From positions 55,779,301 through 55,843,300 of the forward strand of contig NC_088776.1 of the NCBI RefSeq assembly GCF_954871325.1: a DNA stretch of 64,000 bases. The letters are read 5' to 3'. This DNA comes from Gordionus sp. m RMFG-2023 (Eukaryota > Nematomorpha > Gordioida > Chordodea > Parachordodidae). The notes beneath the pieces were generated by a model that was not told the DNA's origin, did not search any database, and saw nothing but the letters and a program-made list of their open reading frames with translations. Position 1 is the first letter of the stretch; each line of letters starts with the position of its first letter. Below are positions 47,651 through 58,953 of this stretch, one piece after another. The translations under genes were made by a program, and so were the position numbers.

Positions 47651-49298
47651 TCATTTCAATCTTTGGATGCGTCTTAATGCCTCAAAAAATATATTTAAAT
47701 TTATACTATGAATACGAATGACGGCATCAATACAATCAAATTTTTGATTATGATCATACCCTACTATGAAAGTATTTAAGAGACTAACTTAAGTTTTAAA
47801 AAGTTATCCTAATGTGAATTTATTATGTATTTCTAATTAATAAACTAATTAGAGAGTAAGCCCCCATTTTAGTAATTTTATTTACCAGAAAAATATTATC
47901 GATAGATGAAATGTCCCTCCTCATTTAATAAAATGATTTCATGAAAGATTATAAATAATTGAGGGAGTTAATACAACCCCTACCTCGCTTGCATCCAACC
48001 TTAGTGTTTTTATTTATTATTAATATAGTATATATCGTTTAAGAAATCTATTTCATTTGAAAAAGCCATCTGGGATCTATAATGAGTGCTCAAATATAAA
48101 CAGTCAGTGGAAAATCATTTACATTACCCTTTTAAAATGTAATTATACTTGTAATCATCCTAGAGAATGCCTATATTTCTTCTAGGAATTTGTTTTTAAA
48201 ATATTATTATAAGAATTTAAAAAATTTATGATAATGTCCTAGAATAGTTGTAATCAAATGTGTTGACAAAAGTTTTTTAATTATTTTAAAAAATTGTGAT
48301 TTTAAGATTATTCTTGTTTTAACGATTTTTTGTCAAATTAAAAATATACCTACAAAAGCTTTTAAGATATTAAATAGGGGAAAAAAATATCATTAAATTT
48401 ATAATTATTATTTTTTTTTTTAATGTCCGGGTTTTAAAACACACGCACAAAAAAAATGAAAATAGTTATTAAAAGGTTTATATTTTTTAATGGTATACTA
48501 TATACCATGTGCCTGCAGAGGTTCAATTTTAAAGCACATGCATAAATCTACAGTGCTTCCACATTTCAGCATTGACCTGGTGCAGATTTTAGAAGAAGAA
48601 AAATTGGTTCATACAGGTTTATATCTCATCAATATATTTTTTTTAAATTAGACATTATAACTGCTATTGTAAGACGCTATATCTGATATTCCATTATATT
48701 ACATTCAAATATTAAATAGTTTAAAATTATTTAGATAAGATAATCAGCCTCTATCTAATCTAGGATATTTTGGTCAATAAAAAAGTGCCAATTATCGTGT
48801 ACATATTTTAAAATAACAATTTAACACTAATTTGAAATATAATTAAGCAACTCACTGCTATGCCGTTTAATTCATGTAAATTTTATGAGATTAATTTAAG
48901 TTTTAAAAAATATATACTATATAGAATTCGTTACGTTTGTAATCAGTTTATGGAACTAACATAATGCTAATTCAAAAACTTGCAATCTAAAAAAAATAAC
49001 CATTTTGCCCTTTATAATTATTGATCTTTATCACACATTATAATTCTCGAGTAAGTTCTAAGTTAACAGTAAACATGATCATTGCTGAAGACAGAAAATT
49101 ATAAATTTTGGTGGAGTTATTTTAAATGTAACTGTAGAGGACATATATATATGATAAATCTAATTAGTAAACACGGGATATGTCGATTTCTATTAACATC
49201 ATCTATTCTGGTGAAAATAATCCCTGGCAGAATTTCAATTCTTTCCGGTTTCTTAGAGACAAATACAAGAGTAATCGTATCGATCCCTGCTTTCCTTT
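47651..49298 (-). CDS. Spliced gene, 3' part; weakly integrin-alpha-like
   Basis: Three minus-strand exons join in phase: 49298-49175, 48576-48506 and 47760-47651 (TGA). The first donor CC|GTGTTT, the acceptor CTTCTTCTAAAATCTGCACCAG and the third exon after CATAGTAG|GG keep one frame. Peptide blocks: GIDTITLVFVSKKPERIEI, then CGSTVDLCMCFKIEP, then FDCIDAVIRIHSINLNIFF and a basic end RRIQRLK. The order D-T-[hydrophobic]...S-[KR]-x-P-x-x-[IV] then VDLCMCF resembles the junction of FG-GAP propeller and thigh domain in integrin alpha chains (DTVVLYRSRPVVxV ... VDVCF). This is resemblance by eye only. The chain then stops early, where an integrin would continue, so it is either truncated or another family. 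Upstream exons were not found. Confidence 0.5.
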
Positions 49299-51277
49299 CT
49301 CATAAGTAAACCACTTCAGAGATTCAATAAAATATATAATATATTATTTTTGTTCCAATTTTAAATCTAAATCTAATCATTTATGGGGAAATTCAAGGTA
49401 AAATAAAAAAAAAATAGACTCAAGGGAAAAATCTTTTAACCTTTATCGTGATAAGAAACAATATATTTTATTTTCATATATTAAATTATTGTAAATAAGG
49501 AAGTAATAAAAAATATATATATAATTATTTTATAATTTAAATGACCTTAAGATTTTTTTTTAAAAACAAATTATATTAATTTTGGATAATCATTTTGCTA
49601 GAAAATTATTATCTTATTTATATTGTTTTTTATATTACACAATATTTTATATCGTAAATTTTAAATAATTTTTTTTTCTCCAAATACTAAGAAGGGAATA
49701 TAATCATTTCGTAACTAACTCCCCTAAATTTGAAACGTTTATTATACATGTTAAAGGCATAGGTGTATCCATTTGCTAAATGGGGGAAGAGGGGGGGGTC
49801 ATTAATAGATGGGGGTTTTACCTGTAAATTATATTGGAGGTTTTCACATATTGTAGGTCTTTGGCTATATTAGAGTTTTATAAAAATAATTTTGGGTTTT
49901 CACCTTTTTTTTAAATATAATGCTGCTTTTTTCTTAAAATTTTGAATTATAGCCAATTAATCTTTATAGTGATATCATAGTATAGATTTTTTTGAGAAGA
50001 GGGGGGGATGGAGGTTATTAGCTTAAAATAAAATTTACGAAAATTCCTTTCCCCTTGGTCAAGCTCCGGGTCTCAGGAGAAGCTGGAATCTTGGAAATAC
50101 GATTATTGCCTATATCAAGTCAAACGGGTGCCAGTTTTTTCAATTTTATCAAAATAATCGTAGGTCAAAATATGTCCATTTAATAATTATTTAAATTGTT
50201 AATTGATTTAATTTTATTTAATAAACACTAGACATCGTGATGTAAAAAAAATATTCCATTTTAACCTCAAAAAAAACAGATTTTATTATAATTTGTTTTT
50301 TAAAAGCAGGGGAAAAAATATTTTTTTAATGTTTTCAATCACTATTAAATTTTACTGATTTTAAAATATAATACCAATACCGCTTAAAAAGGATTTTTAA
50401 AAGTAAACTAACAATAAAACTTTCTCATAGTCACTGTTAATAATATAGGCGTTATTTATTTCGAAAAAATTAAATTAAAGCTTCTACGTAATATTTTTCT
50501 GGCTAAAATATTGAGTTAGCCGTTTTGAAAAATAGGCTCAAAACGAGCCGTTTAACAACACTACTTCGTGCACATTAATTTCAATAAAAAAAATATTTCC
50601 TATTTTATTTTATTTTTTAGGAAAAAAAATTGTAAAAAGTTCTCCAGTTTTACTGTGGCTTCGTTTATAGCATTTGATCCCGACCATTTTAAAGCGTTCG
50701 CATCTGTTTAACGTGCATCTTTTCCCGGCACACAGTTAGAGTCTAGCAAGTCGGCCCGACGCCTCAGCTCCCGAGTTTGAAAAATATATTGTTTAAAAAT
50801 AATTAATTAAGATATAAAATTATGTTTTTTTTTGTCTTTGTTTTATTCAGAATAAAAATACTATATATTACAATTTAATCGTGATAAGGAAAAAGTAAAT
50901 TATATTTGATTTTTTTTAAAAAAAAAACTTCAATCTTCATAAAAATAAGTTTGATTAATGTTTTCTTATTAAAAATTTTGAACCGGGCAGGCCTAGCTAA
51001 AAAAAACTCGAGTCTGAATCGAGCTTAAAAACATATGGCGGGCTCGGGATTAAAAATAAAAAAATATTTAGAGCCTAGTCGAACTTGGGTAGATAATATT
51101 TATTTAATATGGATCGGATCTAAGCCCAGTTACACTCACCATACTCTAGCATTTTGACTCCATTAGAGCTTCTATTCTATTTATTTTGTGAATTCCATGA
51201 CAAATCAACAAGAAATTTGACCCGGCTCCCTAAAATTTTTTCCTAAAAAAATTTCATAGATATTATATATATTATAG
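49299..51277. other. Gene-poor stretch
   Basis: No confirmed exon. 50623-50718 has an acceptor-like T-rich tract and a 30-codon frame ending in TAA on the plus strand, but the opposite strand is also open, so it is not called. G-runs lie near 49795 and 50003. 50990-51130 holds CGGGC- and GAGCC-type blocks like a decayed hAT end. Confidence 0.35.
50484..50561. mobile_element. Palindromic TA-MITE, right half
   Basis: TATTTTTCTGGCTAAAATAT, then TTGAGTTAGCCGTTTTG and CGAGCCGTTTAACAACAC followed by TA. The left half is absent. Confidence 0.8.
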
Positions 51278-51377
51278 TCCTCCGAAACAGCGGCTGAAAT
51301 ATGAGTCTCTTAATATCGAAAAAATTGGACATTGGCAGAATGCCCTCATTTTAATTTTAGATCTTTTTTGGATATAA
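51278..51377 (+). CDS. Possible exon, unknown protein
   Basis: After ATTATAG a frame reads PPKQRLKYESLNIEKIGHWQ, then NALILILDLFWI and a stop. Composition is protein-like for this genome and the acceptor is acceptable, but no partner exon was identified. It may be the last exon of a plus-strand gene or chance. Confidence 0.25.
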
Positions 51378-52989
51378 TTAAGTTAGAAGCGTCATTTAAA
51401 TTTCTTTATATAGCCTAATGGCAGGCCTTAAATAATATTAAATATCGTTAAAAAATTATAAATAACAGAAACTGGATTAAATCAAATTTGTGTTTTATTT
51501 TTCTCTCAAATTTATTTTGTGTATAGATAGATATAAGATTAATTAATAAATTTGCAAACTTTCAAGTTGGGCATAGCTCAGGCTTAGGGGATATGGCACT
51601 TTAATCATTAGTCTATTGCAAATATTCTTTATAAATATTTTAAAAAGATAGACGATTGTTCATTATATTATTTTTTATTCAACATAATTTGAAGTAATAA
51701 TTATAAAAAAAAATATTTACTAGTTAATCCATAGACTTCTAATATAACATAGACTGATCGTTTAGTTTGCCCAATTTCCATATTGAAATAGGATTACTTT
51801 TACTTGCTACTCACTTAAGAGTAACCTTTATAAAAAATTGCTGGATCCCCTGTTATCCTATTAAATATATATAAATAGGATGAATTAATATGGCTCCCAA
51901 ATGATCAAACATTTTATCATATGTCATAATTATCATTTTATATTATATAAATTATAAAGTCTATAAAATCAAATTTATTTCTGGTATAATATTAAGAGTA
52001 TTGTCTTCGACGTTTATAATAAATAACAATGTATATAAAAAATTTTCTGTCCAATCCATATCCAAAGTCAGTGATCGCGAAATGGGTGTGGGTGGTTATA
52101 ATATGAAAAGGTATCTAGATTGGTTGGAGAGTATGATTAAAAATAAATTTAATATATTATTGAATTATACATTACAAAAATTATTATACTTTTCTTATAA
52201 AGATTATTTAATTACATAGTGTTATTCAATCATATAACCTCTTTTTTACAATTAAGACCAGAGTAGTCACTTTGATATTAGATAATGACACTCTGTTTGC
52301 AAAAGAACTCTGTGTGTTTTCAAAAGGAAATTATGTTACAAAAAAAATCTATAAATCAACCAGAAGCGTCAATAGAGAGTGGGGAGATAGCAGGGGCTCG
52401 AGCCCCCTGAAAACTTTGAATAGCCCCCTGAAATAAAAATAAATTTATTGTGATAGCCTCCGGAACAATTTCTTATAAATCTATTAAGTATTATATATAT
52501 ATATATATATATGTTATTATTTAAAAATTAATAAGTAAATAAGTTTTATTTTAATTATTAGATTATATTAATATAAATTATATATTCACTATGTCAGCTT
52601 GCACAATCAAATTCTATGCTAAAATTGGAATATCAATCATAATGTCCAAATATCAATTTTGCATTAACAGTTGAAGTTTAATTGATTTTTAATTTAAATT
52701 TTTTTTATAACCCTAATTAAATAAATAAAATAATTTATTAATTGAAAATTTACAAATTTAATATTGTAATTAGCCGAGTTCAAAATCACTAATCCACTTT
52801 CAAATTTAATACCAAGCCTCATCCTCTAAATATTTCCAAGGTCCAAACAAGTATAAAAAATTTCTTTATAAAAAGTAAGTGTCATAAGTTGATAATACTC
52901 TATTATATGGAAGTTATGAAATATTAGGTAAAATGCCACTTTTACAGACATATTTGAAAGTTATAGATTATATTACAGTAGTTGAAAAT

Positions 52990-53655
52990 ATAGGTGGATG
53001 TAGATATCTAAAAACATGAATCATTTTATTTAGATTCAATATATTTTTTACAAAAAATTAGCATTTGTTTAATCATGAATTGCATTTTTAAGGTTTTAAA
53101 ATAATGATCAGATATCTCAAATTAATCATCCTTTATATCTGATATTTATTTAATGTGTTAATAAAAAATAATAAAATAAAATGTTAATAATTTTAAGTTA
53201 GTCGCTCGAAGTCTTACTAAAGAAACTATTAAGTTAATGTATAATATTATTAAATAAAAAACAAATAATAATAAATTAATCTATTACTTTATGGTAAATG
53301 GAACATATTAACATTCCACCCTCCAAAGAAATCCCGTCTAGGTTTTCTTTGGACATGTTGAGTTGAAAACGCCATTACCCTGGGTTAGTGTACCTTTCCT
53401 AAATATTCGCCTAAGCTCAACCATTACAAAATTATACCTATACCAATAACAGATCTTATGATAATAAAGATCGTGCCTTTCAATCGAATACTAACAATAC
53501 TATGAACATCGAAGAGATCTTATTTTCAAACATTGAATGTAATTCATCATTAAACAAATTTTATTTTTTGTAGAAAATATATTGAATCTAAATGAAATGA
53601 TTAGATTAAAATATGAAAATTCTTAGATATATAACCATCTAGACATCCACCTACA
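52990..53655. mobile_element. Fold-back insertion inside hAT copy B
   Basis: Long inverted repeats of roughly 105-125 bp, 52990-53095 and 53529-53655. The shared core TTTAGATTCAATATATTTT is followed by TACAAAAAA and GTTTAAT. The outer tips are TAGGTGGATGT and ACATCCACCTA. Copy A is continuous across this point (TATATTACAG then the TTTTAATAA/AATGCTTTT block), so the segment is an insertion. Its loop holds an LTR-like piece. Confidence 0.7.
53283..53340 (-). mobile_element. LTR-tip and polypurine-like tract
   Basis: In minus sense GGAGGGTGGAA directly precedes TGTTAATATGTTCCATTTA, the same LTR-like start seen at 15201. A CCAAAGAAA / TTTCTTTGG hairpin lies just before the tract. It is interpreted as a broken fragment of an old LTR element whose family cannot be named. 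Confidence 0.35.
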
Positions 53656-54265
53656 TTATTATTTTAATAACTAATCAATGCTTTTGTTTGATAATAAATA
53701 TAAGTAACAATTTACATTCAATTCTTTAACACCACCTATTTTTTTTGATAAAAATATATTATTAAAAATTAAACATCTTATTATTCATTCCACAATTGAT
53801 GTAATCCTTATTAGATATCTTTCTTTACATGTTTTTAGGATATTGATTTGGTTATGCCTACAAATTTTTCCTTAATAGTCCATTCTATAAAACATTGTCT
53901 AAAATAGTAACACAATGTTTCATTAGTTCTATGCTAAGAATTATATTGCCTTGTGTGGTTTTATAAAGCATTATCAATTGAAGCAGCGTATGAATTAATT
54001 ATCATTTTTTCTCACTTGTAATTCTTGAGAAGTATAATTTTTTTTATATCCATAATCGAAAATATTTAATATTGTAATAAATGTGGATAAATATTTTGTA
54101 TTAAAAAAATATTATTTTTAGAAATATCTTGTATTGTTTTGTTTTCATTATTTGTATACATAATAAATGACAAAATATGAAATTCAGAATAATTTCTTAA
54201 TTTGCAAATTACAATTAAAAAAGTATAATATATTTATATAAAACCCGGCCGAAGGGCGGGCAAAA

Positions 54266-54282
54266 GCGGGCCGAAGGCCCGC
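54266..54282. repeat. GC hairpin in hAT sub-terminal region
   Basis: GCGGGCC-GAA-GGCCCGC, a perfect 7-bp stem, 87 bp from the right end of copy B. It is degraded in copy A. Confidence 0.8.
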
Positions 54283-54671
54283 AAAATAGGGGGTATGTGG
54301 GGCTATTCCCCCCATACAATTTTTTTTAGTTGAGCCACCTGAGATTGTAAAGGCTAGTGACGCCCTTGATCAACAACAAATGCATTAAATAAAATCTATG
54401 TATATTAAAACCAAAATATTTAACACCATCTATACTGATTATATTTAAAAAAATAATATCTTATATTGATTTAAAAAATTCACATTCAAAGAGTATTACT
54501 TTTTATAAACAAAAATTCTTAACAGTTATCTTAGTCAAATGAATAAAATAAGTTTTATAAATTTATTTCTAATATCTTTTTATAATTTTTTTAAAATTTT
54601 TAATTTTAATTTAAAAAATTATAGAGATAAAATATTTAAAAATAAGCTTCATCTTTTCTTATTTATTATGT

Positions 54672-54805
54672 GTAAATGTTGTAAAACGACTTGGTTTTTT
54701 AAAATAACTACCATAATTTTAGCCAGAAGATATTATGCAAGGTTATTTTGATAGATGTCAGAAAAAAATCTATTAACGAATTCTTGAGGCTTGCGTATAA
54801 AATTG
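54672..54805. mobile_element. Palindromic TA-MITE, decayed copy
   Basis: Reads AATGTTGTAAAACGACTTGG, TTTTAGCCAGAAGATATTATGC and GATAGATGTCAG, then GAGGCTTGCGTATAAAATTGGC. Ends eroded. Confidence 0.5.
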
Positions 54806-55138
54806 GCTAAATCCATCCTTTAGATACACCAGGTGTATAAGGCTAGTTATCTAGGTATTTATATTAAAAATTATGAATTTATTTTTTATTATATTTGTGA
54901 AATGTGGAAATAACTTTAATCGCGAGGTTTCGTAATGCATAAGAACTTCATAGGATTGAAAGTGTGTTTAGCAATAAAATTATATTTCAAAATATTAATA
55001 TAAGTCACATTTTTTATCATGTAAGGAATAAATAGTAATTTATATCCTTTATGAAATTTTAAAATTACCATTTAGAACCCAAAACCGGATTCTGACCCCC
55101 CCCCCTCCCATTAATTTATAAAACCCTCAGATTATTTA

Positions 55139-55254
55139 TAATAACGGAACAGGTTATAATAACGAAATTAATTATAATAACAGAACAGGTTATAATAACG
55201 GAACATGTTATAATAACGGAACAGGTTATAATAACGTAACAGGTTATAATAAGA
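55139..55254. repeat. 18-bp minisatellite, 6.4 units
   Basis: Unit ATAATAACGGAACAGGTT. Units one and five are identical, the others differ by one to five bases. Confidence 0.92.
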
Positions 55255-55894
55255 AACTAATTTATTTAGATTGTTTATCCATTTAATTATTTTTTTACTA
55301 CTTATTAGAGTTTGGAACACGAAGATGTACTAAAAAGGCTTTATTTCCGTTTCTAAATATTTTTTTTAAAGTTATTTTGCTTACGGTTCCAATTTTTAAA
55401 ATCTAAAATTGGTTCTGTTTCCAATTCTTAAATTATTTGCAATTCCAGTTCCGGGAACTATGACCCGTCTCAACAAAAATGCCGCTACAACAGCTGATTT
55501 ATTTTTAATTATATTCGTCTATTGATGATCACAAGACCTGTCAAATTTGACTTGTTACTAATGAAAAGGATTAAATTTTAATAAAACTTATTTTTGATAT
55601 ATCTTTACTCTTGGTCTTATTTCAATAACCTTTTATCAATCTACAGTGAAACGATACACATGTTTAAATATACTATAAAAGGGGGTAAACAAAATAAGAT
55701 TTTATTTTTAATAGAATAAAGATTGAAATTAAATATGGACAAGCAATTAATTAAGAAGATTAATAGTTGATTAATCATTATAAAAAGAAATGTGTTACAT
55801 ATATATAATTTGTGATGAAAAATGAATTTTTTTTTTTATTTTCTTTGAGAATGCTCAAGTAAGATATTTGATTAAATTTCATTTGAAATTCTAA

Positions 55895-55939
<45 letters not shown>

Positions 55940-56068
55940 TATACATAAAAAATATAATTATAATTTATCAAAATATTCCATTTTTCCACGAATTTGATGT
56001 TGGTACCTTTTTAGAAATTAAAAGAGTTAATATTATAATTATTAATACAAATCGATTATAAAGATTAC
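55255..56068. other. Gene-free stretch
   Basis: Only the CTTT microsatellite (below) is notable. Confidence 0.4.
55897..55940. repeat. (CTTT)11 microsatellite
   Basis: Eleven uninterrupted CTTT units. Confidence 0.97.
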
Positions 56069-56690
56069 CTAATTAATCAGTTGCCCGCGATAACCCAACT
56101 CCAAATAGCTTTGCATGTGATTGTAAAAGTTAGTGAAATCATAAGGAATAAATCCGTGTAAGAGCTGAATAATATTCTTAACAATTTCATCTCTTGAATT
56201 AGGGCGGGGATTGATTGCTCTAAATTTATTTTTCAAAACTCCAAAAAAATTTTCAATGGGATTTAACTGAGGTGAATAAGGTGGTAGGTATTCAATCCTA
56301 CCTTTATAAGAATCGATAAGATGGCTTCTATGGATAGATGCATTATCCATTACAATGATTGCATCTGGTGGTAGGATACTATATTCCTTACTTATAGTTT
56401 AATCTTTAATATTTTTTATCCAATTATAAAAAATCTAATTTTGACCGTCAGTCATCATTTATTATATTATTATCGGCTGCAGGTTCTGGATTGAAACTCT
56501 ATTAAAGCAATTTTAAATAATAAATAAACCCTCCGAAAAAGAATCATACAACATTTTAAACAACATATATAAATTACTTGCACTTTTGTTAGAATGGATT
56601 CCTTAAAATTTTTTAAATAGGTTAAGATTCGGATTTTTATAAATCTTGAGAAAGCTTTAATAAGAACCAAAGCAATTCTTAATCCATGTT
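56069..56690 (-). pseudogene. Tc1/mariner (IS630-like) transposase remnant
   Basis: The intact stretch 56395-56069 encodes the C-terminal half of a DDE_3-type catalytic domain. IIVMDNASIHRS carries the second Asp, and EYLPPYSPQLNPIENFFGVL the catalytic Glu, followed by a C-terminal tail ending in a stop. The Glu is 31 residues after the Asp, a few fewer than the usual D34E/D35E spacing, so a small loop deletion is likely. Upstream (to about 56690) only scattered transposase-like text remains with several stops, and the first catalytic Asp was not found. Terminal repeats were not identified. The MITE family in this window has TA flanks, so a relative of this transposase is a plausible but unproven mobiliser. 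Confidence 0.8.
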
Positions 56691-57044
56691 ATTCAAATTA
56701 TGTTTTAATATAATATATTACCACCTAGTAGGCATTTCTTATGATCTAGAATCTGATATTTATTAATTATTGTTAAGATTCTAATTTCACTTATTCACAA
56801 AAAATTCAAGAAGACTTAGAAAGTCATTAGCTAAAAAAATATTTTTAACTGAATATTTTTATTTATTTTTGAAATAATCTAATTTAGCACTATAATAGGA
56901 ATTTATTTCTACTGTACTATTAGGATTCTCCTGTGACATTCTTTCTACTTCATTTTCTATATTAGGATAAATTTAGACGTTTTTTGAGAGAGTTGAGAAA
57001 GATTTATGGCATTCAAACAAAATTCTCTTATTATAGACTTTAAC
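56691..57044. other. AT-rich spacer
   Basis: Nothing recognised between the mariner remnant and the hAT target duplication. Confidence 0.4.
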
Positions 57045-57078
57045 CCAATAACCAGGCGCGTGCGCAGAAATTTCATCT

Positions 57079-57096
57079 GGGGGGGGGGGGGGGGGG
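57079..57096 (+). repeat. G18 homopolymer
   Basis: An unbroken run of about 18 G beside the left end of the hAT element; a C-run of about 12 lies near its right end (58928-58937). Confidence 0.9.
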
Positions 57097-57469
57097 ATAA
57101 TAAAATTTTTTAAGAAATATTATGGTTTTTTAAAAATATCAAGCATAAATTTATTAGGACTAATAACTATTCCTAATACATAATTTTAAATTAATGTAAA
57201 TTATAAAAAAATTATATGTAAAGAATCACTTAAATGACCCAAAATAGAAATTTGAATTTTTTGAGCCTTTGCACAAAATGTTTTTTAGAATTGTATTTTG
57301 TATGTTATATATTTACAATATAAAATCCAATCTTCGTTGGGATTGAGCTAATTTTTCAATTATCTCATCCTTGCTTGTCGCCAAATGCCTATGAATATTC
57401 AAAAGATCCAAACCTTTTAATCTACTTTCACATGTTGTACTTCTTGGTATGTTTTTCAGAGACTTGCTG

Positions 57470-57830
57470 GCCCGGCCCCTGGCCGGACAATATTTTAATT
57501 TTTTTAAATATACCCGGGCCGGGCCCGAAATTTTTTTAAAAAAACACCGGCCGGACCTGAATTTTTTCAAAAAAAAACCCAAGCCGGGCCTGAATTATTA
57601 AAAAAAAACACCCAGGCCGGGCTGTATTTTTTAAAACAGCCTATATTAGAAATCGTTATTATTAGCTATAAAAATGAAAAATAAACATAATTTGTTTTTT
57701 TTAAACCGGGCCGGGCCTGAAAATTTTATTTTAAAAAAAGCCGGGCCGAGCCTGAAAATTTAAAAAAAAAAGCCGAGCCGGGCCTAAAAAAATTTTTATA
57801 AAAATCCGGGCCGTGCCCTGCAAATAATAC
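57470..57830. repeat. GC-rich degenerate array inside hAT
   Basis: About nine units of 30-36 bp, each a CCGGGCCGGGCCTGAA-type block followed by a T-run and A-run. It interrupts the transposase between its middle and C-terminal parts. Confidence 0.8.
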
Positions 57831-58953
57831 TTCTGCAAGCCTCTGTTTTTCTTCTTAAAAAAGAGTGTTCTCTCATTAGTTTACTAATGGGAAGAGTTTA
57901 TAAACCCTTTTAATACATTGGGAATTTAATCTAAAATGTGTTTGAAATAATGCAGAGCATCCATAGCATTTTTTGGGACTATATCAACCATAGTTAATCT
58001 TATAAACATAGTTATTCAGCTAGTAAGGCATCATAAGATACTTTAACATATACATAATAAAAATCTAACAAATATTTTTTTTATCACCATCTGAAAAAGG
58101 TTGGGAAGGCTTTTGTGGAAGTAATATTTGCAGATGTAAGTGGTGCATGATGAATTAAAAATACATTTATTTGGGTGTATCTGCATCTAAGATATACTCT
58201 TCTACTGATCCTATATTAATGTTTTAACGATGAGCTTGCCTTGCTGCAAGTTGAATGAGACAAATATTAAACACGTATAGCTCTGCTTTTGACTCAACAA
58301 TAAAATATAAAATATGAATTCTTCATCAACGCCAAATTTCCTTGAGTTCTGATAAAATGCTCTCCGCTATTCTCATCTTCTTAATCAAATCAATGTCATG
58401 TTTTTGAAAAGTATTACTTAAAATAGTTGTATAATTAAATAATACATTCTAATGAGAAATAAAATTTGGAATAAGCATTGAATCCAATAATTTTCTTGCT
58501 TCTGAGGAAATATTTTTTTCAGGCCATTGTGATATTTCAGTATTAGCAAATAATTGGCCTAACTCCTTAATAGCTGTTAGTGCTTGATGGAAGAGGTTCT
58601 ATCTCGTTGGACAAGGTTGCAATTTCTTTTTCCCTGTTGGACCAGAAGTTTCAGAAATAATTATTATTTGACTAGAAATTTGAAAATGGTATATAAATAT
58701 TACGCCACTAAAAATTTGAAAATAATAAGTAAATATTACGCCGGAAAACTTGAAATCGAAATTAATTGATAAAATAACTTATGAATGTGATAATAAATGT
58801 AATAAAATATATATTTAATGGGAGATACGAATAAATATTAACAAATATAAATTAATATACAATAGTATTTTTGAAAAATATATCCGGCATCTGCATTTTT
58901 TGGCTTTGGGGGGTTTTGTCCCCCTGCCCCCCCCCCCGCTGCGTACGCCAATG

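Larger units (their letters stand above)
52361..54368. mobile_element. hAT-type DNA transposon, copy B
   Basis: The ends CAGAAGCGTCAATAG and CTAGTGACGCCCTTG (reverse complement CAAGGGCGTCACTAG) match copy A's termini. The flanks share ATCAAC (52355-52360 and 54369-54374), a partly eroded 8-bp duplication. The sub-terminal GAATAGCCCCCTGAAA and the right-hand block with AGTTGA and GAGATTGTAAAGGCTAG are as in copy A. Copy B lacks about 0.6-0.8 kb present in copy A and carries a private fold-back insertion. No transposase frame survives. Confidence 0.85.
51997..54408 (+). pseudogene. Host gene with terminal exon split by hAT copy B
   Basis: Exon 51997-52130 reads KFSVQSISKVSDREMGVGGY, then NMKRYLDWLE, and ends at a good donor, GAGA|GTATGA. 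A second exon after CCAGAG at 52263 continues in phase with VTLILDNDTLFAKELCVFSK, then GNYVTKKIYKST. At that point (52360) the hAT element begins. Beyond the element and its duplicated flank the same frame resumes as TNALNKIYVY and ends in TAA at 54406-54408. The insertion is therefore inside a coding exon; reading into the element meets a stop after about 22 residues. Upstream exons and the protein family were not recognised. Confidence 0.45.
57053..58953 (-). mobile_element. hAT transposon, decayed (1.9 kb)
   Basis: The ends CAGGCGCGTGCGCAG and CTGCGTACGCCAATG (reverse complement CATTGGCGTACGCAG) are inverted repeats. The 8-bp flanks CCAATAAC (57045-57052) and CCAATGAC (58954-58961) match at 7 of 8 positions. 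Minus-strand transposase remnants: CHQ-type text HQALTAIKELGQLFANTEIS near 58590-58500, HDIDLIKKMRIAESILSELK near 58410-58340, and the C-terminal piece at 57582-57316 with STTCESRLKGLDLLNIHRHL and KDEIIEKLAQSQRRLDFIL before a stop. Several stops and a GC-rich repeat array separate these, so it is inactive. Both sub-terminal regions carry long G or C homopolymers. Confidence 0.85.

Noticed and set aside
48519-48616. Plus-strand exon reading HKSTVLPHFSIDLVQILEEE
   Set aside because: The minus strand has a stronger acceptor (CTTCTTCTAAAATCTGCACCAG) and joins in phase with exons on both sides, so the plus frame is probably a shadow.
50623-50718. Plus-strand exon ending FDPDHFKAFASV then stop
   Set aside because: Good T-rich acceptor, but the minus strand carries an equally open frame with a plausible donor and no partner exon fits on either strand.
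55139-55254. Regular short repeats as a CRISPR-like array
   Set aside because: Units are contiguous with no spacers, in clearly eukaryotic DNA: a minisatellite.
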